From assembly GCA_038121105.1 (NCBI GenBank), contig JAYONB010000002.1, positions 62,001-126,000 on the forward strand: a DNA stretch of 64,000 bases, given 5' to 3'. The notes beneath the pieces are model-generated. The model had not been told where the DNA came from. It was given only the letters and a program-made list of their open reading frames with translations, and did not search any database. The DNA is from CALJDF01 sp038121105. Its GTDB lineage: Bacteria; Pseudomonadota; Alphaproteobacteria; SHVP01. Positions 60,663 through 64,000 of this stretch are shown here, in pieces. Position 1 is the first letter of the stretch. Every line of letters starts with the position of its first letter. The position numbers and the translations under genes were made by a program.

Positions 60663-60687
60663 GCTCAAAACCCGATATACGCCGACG

Positions 60688-60996
60688 TCAGGCGCGAATA
60701 TCGACCCGATCGCCGGGCCGCGGTTCTTGGTCTTCAAGCTCGCGTCGGCGAACATCTTGGGCGGCTCGAATCTCGTCATCGGCCGCGGCCTCTTGGGCCC
60801 GGATTTCCTCCGACCGGTCGCGGCTCTCGATCAACGTATTGGGCGGACGATCCCCGCCGTCATCGGTCTCTTCGGGTTCGCGCACGGGACGATCGGTCTG
60901 CTGCGCCTGGACGCGGCGCGACACCGTCTCCCCCGGATTGGGGCCGACGAGAATGGTGGGGGCGACGTTGATGCCGCCAAAGCCGATCTGAACCAT
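60688..60996 (-). CDS. Small charged protein of unknown function
   Basis: The 102-residue product starts MVQIGFGGINVAPTILVGPN and continues PGETVSRRVQAQQ. After that it is rich in Glu, Arg and Asp and probably disordered or a single long helix (from about residue 35). It ends GDRVDIRA. I recognise no family. It is accepted as a gene because its own intrinsic terminator follows at the right distance and the base use fits coding. A CGTTAA/TTAACG inverted repeat (61001-61014) lies directly before the start and may be an operator. The competing plus-strand frame over the same bases lacks plausible protein features. Confidence 0.62.
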   Translation of the reverse strand: MVQIGFGGINVAPTILVGPNPGETVSRRVQAQQTDRPVREPEETDDGGDRPPNTLIESRDRSEEIRAQEAAADDEIRAAQDVRRRELEDQEPRPGDRVDIRA

Positions 60997-61241
60997 GACC
61001 CGTTAACCTTAACGTTATCCGCAGGCGCAGAAAAGGGCGCGTCGGCGATTGTTATTGTTAACCAATACATAGGGAGAAAGACGACGGCGCCAAGTCCCGT
61101 ATTGGCATATAAAACGTCCCAATTTCAGCACCGGTGTCCCAACGACGATCCTCCAGGAATCATCATTCCCTGCAAAATCAAAGGCTTAACAAGCTTGGCA
61201 CGATGCCAGGTCGTTGGTAAGGGGCTTGCTACTATAGAGGG

Positions 61242-61365
61242 CGTAAGGGCCAGCGGCTTGGGCCCTTGCGAGGTAACAGTCAGCCGCAAGTTACGGATCG
61301 ATCCCCCAATACGTCCGTAATCCTAGGAAGAGGCGCATTGTCCCTGATGCGCCTCTTTCTTTTTT
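61242..61365 (+). ncRNA. Orphan structured RNA candidate with terminator
   Basis: The 3' part of the 367-nt gene-free interval 60997-61363 folds into ordered elements on the plus strand. Hairpin 1 has a 10-bp stem (61242-61251 with 61261-61270, one G-T pair) and a 9-nt loop. The loop bases GCGGCT (61253-61258) are complementary to AGCCGC at 61282-61287, a possible pseudoknot. Hairpin 2 pairs TTACGGA (61291-61297) with TCCGTAA (61314-61320). Then comes a strong intrinsic terminator. No protein gene feeds this terminator. It does not match any RNA family I recognise. TACTAT at 61230-61235 could be a -10 box but lacks a convincing -35, so the 5' end is not fixed. Confidence 0.55.
61328..61365 (+). 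terminator. Strong intrinsic terminator, plus strand
   Basis: The 11-bp stem AAGAGGCGCAT (61328-61338) with ATGCGCCTCTT (61347-61357), 8-nt loop, is followed by TCTTTTTT (61358-61365). There is no T-run on the other strand, so it works for plus-strand transcripts only. It ends at the ccmI stop codon. Confidence 0.85.
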
Positions 61366-63001
61366 AAGGGGTCCCCAATCGCGACAACCGGTCTTGAACG
61401 ACGCGGTGCGCTTCCGAACCGGCTTCCAAGAAGCTCAGCAAGGCGGTCCACAAACGTCGTGCCTCGTCGGGGTTCTCGCGTTCCGCTTCACCGAGGCCGA
61501 CGAAATAAAGCGCTTCCGGGTTTTCGTTCTGGATCTCGAGCACACGCCGGTAAAGGTTGAAGGCCCGCGTCGAGAGCGGCGCGTCCGGCGCGGTTTGTTG
61601 CAGAACGGCCCGCGCGTAGAGCTGGAGCAATTCGGCATCCCGTGGAAACTGCGTGGTCGCGGTAGCAAACGCCTCTAGCGCTTTCTCCGGTTGGTTCAAC
61701 ACCTGATAGGACCGCGTCAGCCTGATCCATCCCTCGCGATCCGCCGGATCGTCTGCGAGCCGGGCAGCGAGCCCTGCCACCATGCCTTCGATCCGAGCTT
61801 GTTGTTCCTCCGAGTCGACAGACGCGGCGGGCGCGTCGTTGCGCGGTGGCGCCTGCGATGGTGACGCCGCGCCACGGCGCAATTGATCGGCCCGTGCCGC
61901 TGCTTCGGCGGCTTTGTCGGTTTCGCCTAAGACTCGGTAGGATCGCGCCAACCGTTCCCAACCTTCGACATCGTCGGGGTTGTCTTCCAGCCGGGCGGCA
62001 AGTTGCGCCACCATACCGCGGATCATCTCTTGTCGGTCTGCCGCGGACATCTGTTCGGCGGCCTCGATATCTTCGCGGCTGGGTCCCCCGCGACCTGACG
62101 TCGGGGGTGGCGGCGGCGGTACGTCGGGCAATATCGCGGCGAGATCGACGTTGAGTTCCTGCGCTGCCGCCCGCAACTGCTGGTTCAGGACCGGGCGCCA
62201 GGGCGCATCCGCAGGCGTGTCCGCAGCCAAGGCAATCCACGCATCCAAAGCCGCGCGCAAATTGCCGGCTTGGGCATCGGCCATCGCCAAATAGAACCGG
62301 GCGGCGGGATCGGCCGGGTCGGCCTCGACGGCCCTGACGAACGCTGCGCGCGCCTTTTCGGTCACCGTCCCGTCGGCGGAAAAGACGATCGCTTCGCCCA
62401 AATACGATTGCACCGCGGCATCCTCGGGTCGCAACGCCACCGCTTTGGTATAGGCCTCGATCGCCAACAAAGGTTGCTGGGTCACCATGTAGGAGCGCCC
62501 CAACAATACCCAACCGTCGAAATCGTCCGGCGCCGCCTCCAATCGTTCCTGAAGCCGCTTCACCGATTCCGTCAGCCCGGCTTGCTGCGCGGGATCGGGC
62601 TGTGCGGTCGGTGCGGGTTGTTGCGCGGCGACGCGATCGCCGATCAGGGTCGGGTTGCCGCGCCAGACGTAGAGCGGCGCGGCGATCAGCGGGATCAACA
62701 ACAAGACCGTCAGGGCGGCGAGGGTGTTGCCTCTATTTCCTGCGGCTTTGTGCCCGGCTTTGTCGTCCGCCGCGCGTTGCGCAGCCAAGATACGTCGGCC
62801 GATTTCGGCGCGGGCCGCATCGAACTCTTCGGTGTTGATCAAGCCGCGGGCCTGATCGCGCTCGAGCTCCTTCATTTGGTCGGTGAATACCGCAAGGTCG
62901 TATGCCTCCGTCGCGCTTTGCGGCGGTTTGGCATTAAGAACCGGGATGGCGATGGCCACCACGGTCGCCAGTAGGACCAGGGCAATGGCGATCCAAATCA
63001 T
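61364..63001 (-). CDS. ccmI: Cytochrome c biogenesis protein CcmI (CycH)
   Basis: CcmI binds apocytochrome c and presents it to the CcmF/H ligation complex. The ATG at 63001 gives MIWIAIALVLLATVVAIAIP, 545 residues. There are two transmembrane helices (about 3-22 and 98-118), with the conserved cytoplasmic segment EAYDLAVFTDQMKELERDQARGLI between them. The periplasmic part holds TPR repeats. Three similar modules (for example MVAQLAARLEDNPDDVEGWERL and MVAGLAARLADDPADREGWIRL) make it longer than common CcmI. It is 17 nt after ccmH. Confidence 0.9.
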   Translation of the reverse strand: MIWIAIALVLLATVVAIAIPVLNAKPPQSATEAYDLAVFTDQMKELERDQARGLINTEEFDAARAEIGRRILAAQRAADDKAGHKAAGNRGNTLAALTVLLLIPLIAAPLYVWRGNPTLIGDRVAAQQPAPTAQPDPAQQAGLTESVKRLQERLEAAPDDFDGWVLLGRSYMVTQQPLLAIEAYTKAVALRPEDAAVQSYLGEAIVFSADGTVTEKARAAFVRAVEADPADPAARFYLAMADAQAGNLRAALDAWIALAADTPADAPWRPVLNQQLRAAAQELNVDLAAILPDVPPPPPPTSGRGGPSREDIEAAEQMSAADRQEMIRGMVAQLAARLEDNPDDVEGWERLARSYRVLGETDKAAEAAARADQLRRGAASPSQAPPRNDAPAASVDSEEQQARIEGMVAGLAARLADDPADREGWIRLTRSYQVLNQPEKALEAFATATTQFPRDAELLQLYARAVLQQTAPDAPLSTRAFNLYRRVLEIQNENPEALYFVGLGEAERENPDEARRLWTALLSFLEAGSEAHRVVQDRLSRLGTP

Positions 63002-63018
63002 AGCGGTACGCGGTTGTC

Positions 63019-63492
63019 CTAGTTCTGCTCGTCGAGAATGGCCGCAAGGCGCGCTTCTTCCTGCGCGTCCAGCGGCGTCACGCTTGCTTGTTGTTGTCGG
63101 CGTCGACGCAAGACAAACATGGCTGCGCCGCCCAACACGAAGGCAAGAATAACAAACGGAGCGATCCACAGGATCAGCGTGCTCGCTTTGAGCGGCGGGC
63201 GCATCAGCACCCAGTCGCCGTACCGGTCGACCAAATAGGTTTTTACGTCGCTGTCGCTGTCGCCGGCCTCAAGCCGCTCGCGGACGATGACGCGCAATTG
63301 GCGGGCGAGTTGAGCGTTTGAATCGGCGATGGCTTGGTTCTGACACACGAGACATCGAATTTCTTTGTGCAGAACCTGGGCGCGGTGCTCTAGCTGCGGA
63401 TCGCTCAAGGGCTGGTCGACATATTGCGCCACGGCCGGCGCTGCGAAGACACCAGCAAGCAACATGACGATGGCGAGAATCCGCATGCTCAT
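63019..63492 (-). CDS. ccmH: Cytochrome c-type biogenesis protein CcmH (CcmL/CycL)
   Basis: CcmH is a membrane-anchored thioreductase that reduces the apocytochrome CxxCH motif. The 157 residues have a signal peptide (MSMRILAIVMLLAGVFAAPAVA), the redox motif IRCLVCQNQAIADSNA (LRCxxC), LVDRYGDWVLMRPP and one transmembrane helix at about 105-130. The ATG at 63492 overlaps the ccmG stop (ATGA), which fixes the start. Confidence 0.94.
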   Translation of the reverse strand: MSMRILAIVMLLAGVFAAPAVAQYVDQPLSDPQLEHRAQVLHKEIRCLVCQNQAIADSNAQLARQLRVIVRERLEAGDSDSDVKTYLVDRYGDWVLMRPPLKASTLILWIAPFVILAFVLGGAAMFVLRRRRQQQASVTPLDAQEEARLAAILDEQN

Positions 63493-64000
63493 TTCTCGCA
63501 CGGCACATGCTTTTTGCCTTGCAGGCGCGGCATAATCTCTTCCTCAAGAACGTCGCGGGTCAGAACGCTGATGTGCTTGTATTGAATGCACCCCGCGCCA
63601 TCTACGACAAAAGTCTCGGGAACGCCGTAGACGCCCCAGTCGATCGACACGCGCCCATCAAGGTCGGCGCCGGTTTTGTCATACGGGTCGCCGAACGTTT
63701 CCAACCAACGTGCCGCATCGGCCGGGGCGTCGCGCTGGTTGAGGCCGTAAATCGTGACGTCGGTGGTGCGGGCAAGTTCCATAAACAGGGGATGCTCTAC
63801 CCGACACGGACCGCACCATGAGGCGAACACATTCACCAGCACCGGGGTGCCGATCTTGAGGTCTGCCGTCGCCAGACCGCCTGTCCGTCCCTCGACCGCC
63901 GGTAGGCTAAACTCGGGCACCGGCTTGCCGATCAATGCCGACGGGATTTCTCGCGGCTTGAGGGTCAGCCCGACACCCAGACCGACGGCAACCACAAGAA
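63489..64000 (-). CDS. ccmG: Thiol:disulfide interchange protein CcmG/DsbE, 5' end cut
   Basis: CcmG is a membrane-tethered periplasmic thioredoxin that keeps apocytochrome c reduced. About 170 residues are visible, including the active site NVFASWCGPCRVEHP (CxxC) and GVYGVPETFVVDGAGCI with the cis-Pro. The reading frame continues past the window end; the hydrophobic segment VAVGLGVGLTLKPREIPS is the tail of the N-terminal anchor, so only some 10-20 residues are missing. It is coupled to ccmH. Confidence 0.94.
   Translation of the reverse strand, partial: LVVAVGLGVGLTLKPREIPSALIGKPVPEFSLPAVEGRTGGLATADLKIGTPVLVNVFASWCGPCRVEHPLFMELARTTDVTIYGLNQRDAPADAARWLETFGDPYDKTGADLDGRVSIDWGVYGVPETFVVDGAGCIQYKHISVLTRDVLEEEIMPRLQGKKHVPCEK

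Noticed and set aside
60661..61320. Plus-strand open frame of 219 codons downstream of yciB
   Set aside because: It opposes the small minus-strand gene, runs through the structured RNA candidate and has no protein-like features.

Overview
The window is 64 kb of compact, GC-rich chromosomal DNA that reads as core genome of an alphaproteobacterium, probably near Rhodospirillales. This assignment is an inference from gene order and content: a SAM-II riboswitch ahead of metZ, a class I (archaeal-type) lysyl-tRNA synthetase, the order rpmH-rnpA-yidD-yidC-engB-argB, the string ffh-rpsP-rimM-trmD-rplS-leuC-leuD-leuB-asd, and dapF-mtaB-ftsY-yciB near a ccmGHI cluster. No prophage, insertion sequence, CRISPR array or rRNA operon was seen. 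Two tRNA genes are present, Arg(ACG) and Gly(CCC).

Left part (1-19.5 kb): the 3' end of truA faces dapE-dapD and a HAD phosphatase. Next come a PAS/GGDEF diguanylate cyclase overlapping a DUF2336 repeat protein, and then the minus-strand operon rpmH-rnpA-yidD-yidC-engB-argB behind a near-consensus promoter. On the plus strand follow a TVP38-family membrane protein translationally coupled to a MerA/Lpd-like flavoprotein, an orphan histidine kinase and tam. A gamma-glutamyltranspeptidase and a P1-family aminopeptidase diverge from a 36-nt gap, and a large lipoprotein ends the section.

Middle (19.5-45 kb): tRNA-Arg; an aldehyde dehydrogenase with a small iron-sulfur protein; a TPR-GT41 glycosyltransferase; argD-argF-hslO; a small lipoprotein; argE, trkH, folE and apaG; and metZ with a promoter, SAM-II aptamer and intrinsic terminator. 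Upstream is a radical SAM protein overlapping a calcineurin-like protein that has lost several metal ligands, then tRNA-Gly, a stand-alone BLUF photoreceptor, an alpha/beta hydrolase, a TerB-like protein, lysK, ilvE, an SRAP protein, pyrD, a class IIA HAD protein, zapE and a methyltransferase.

Right part (45-64 kb): sdhCDAB behind a clear promoter; pdxY; the long translation/SRP/leucine/aspartate-family operon (ffh to asd); a probable leaderless dapF-mtaB-ftsY group; yciB; a small charged protein with its own terminator; an orphan structured RNA candidate ending in a strong intrinsic terminator (about 61242-61365); and the cytochrome c maturation genes ccmG (cut by the window end), ccmH and ccmI.

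The metabolic genes cover much of the lysine/diaminopimelate (asd, dapD, dapE, dapF), arginine (argB, argD, argE, argF), leucine and methionine pathways. The observations most worth following are the orphan RNA at 61.2-61.4 kb, the radical SAM plus degenerate phosphoesterase pair, and the SAM-II riboswitch, whose pseudoknot strand can also act as an antiterminator.
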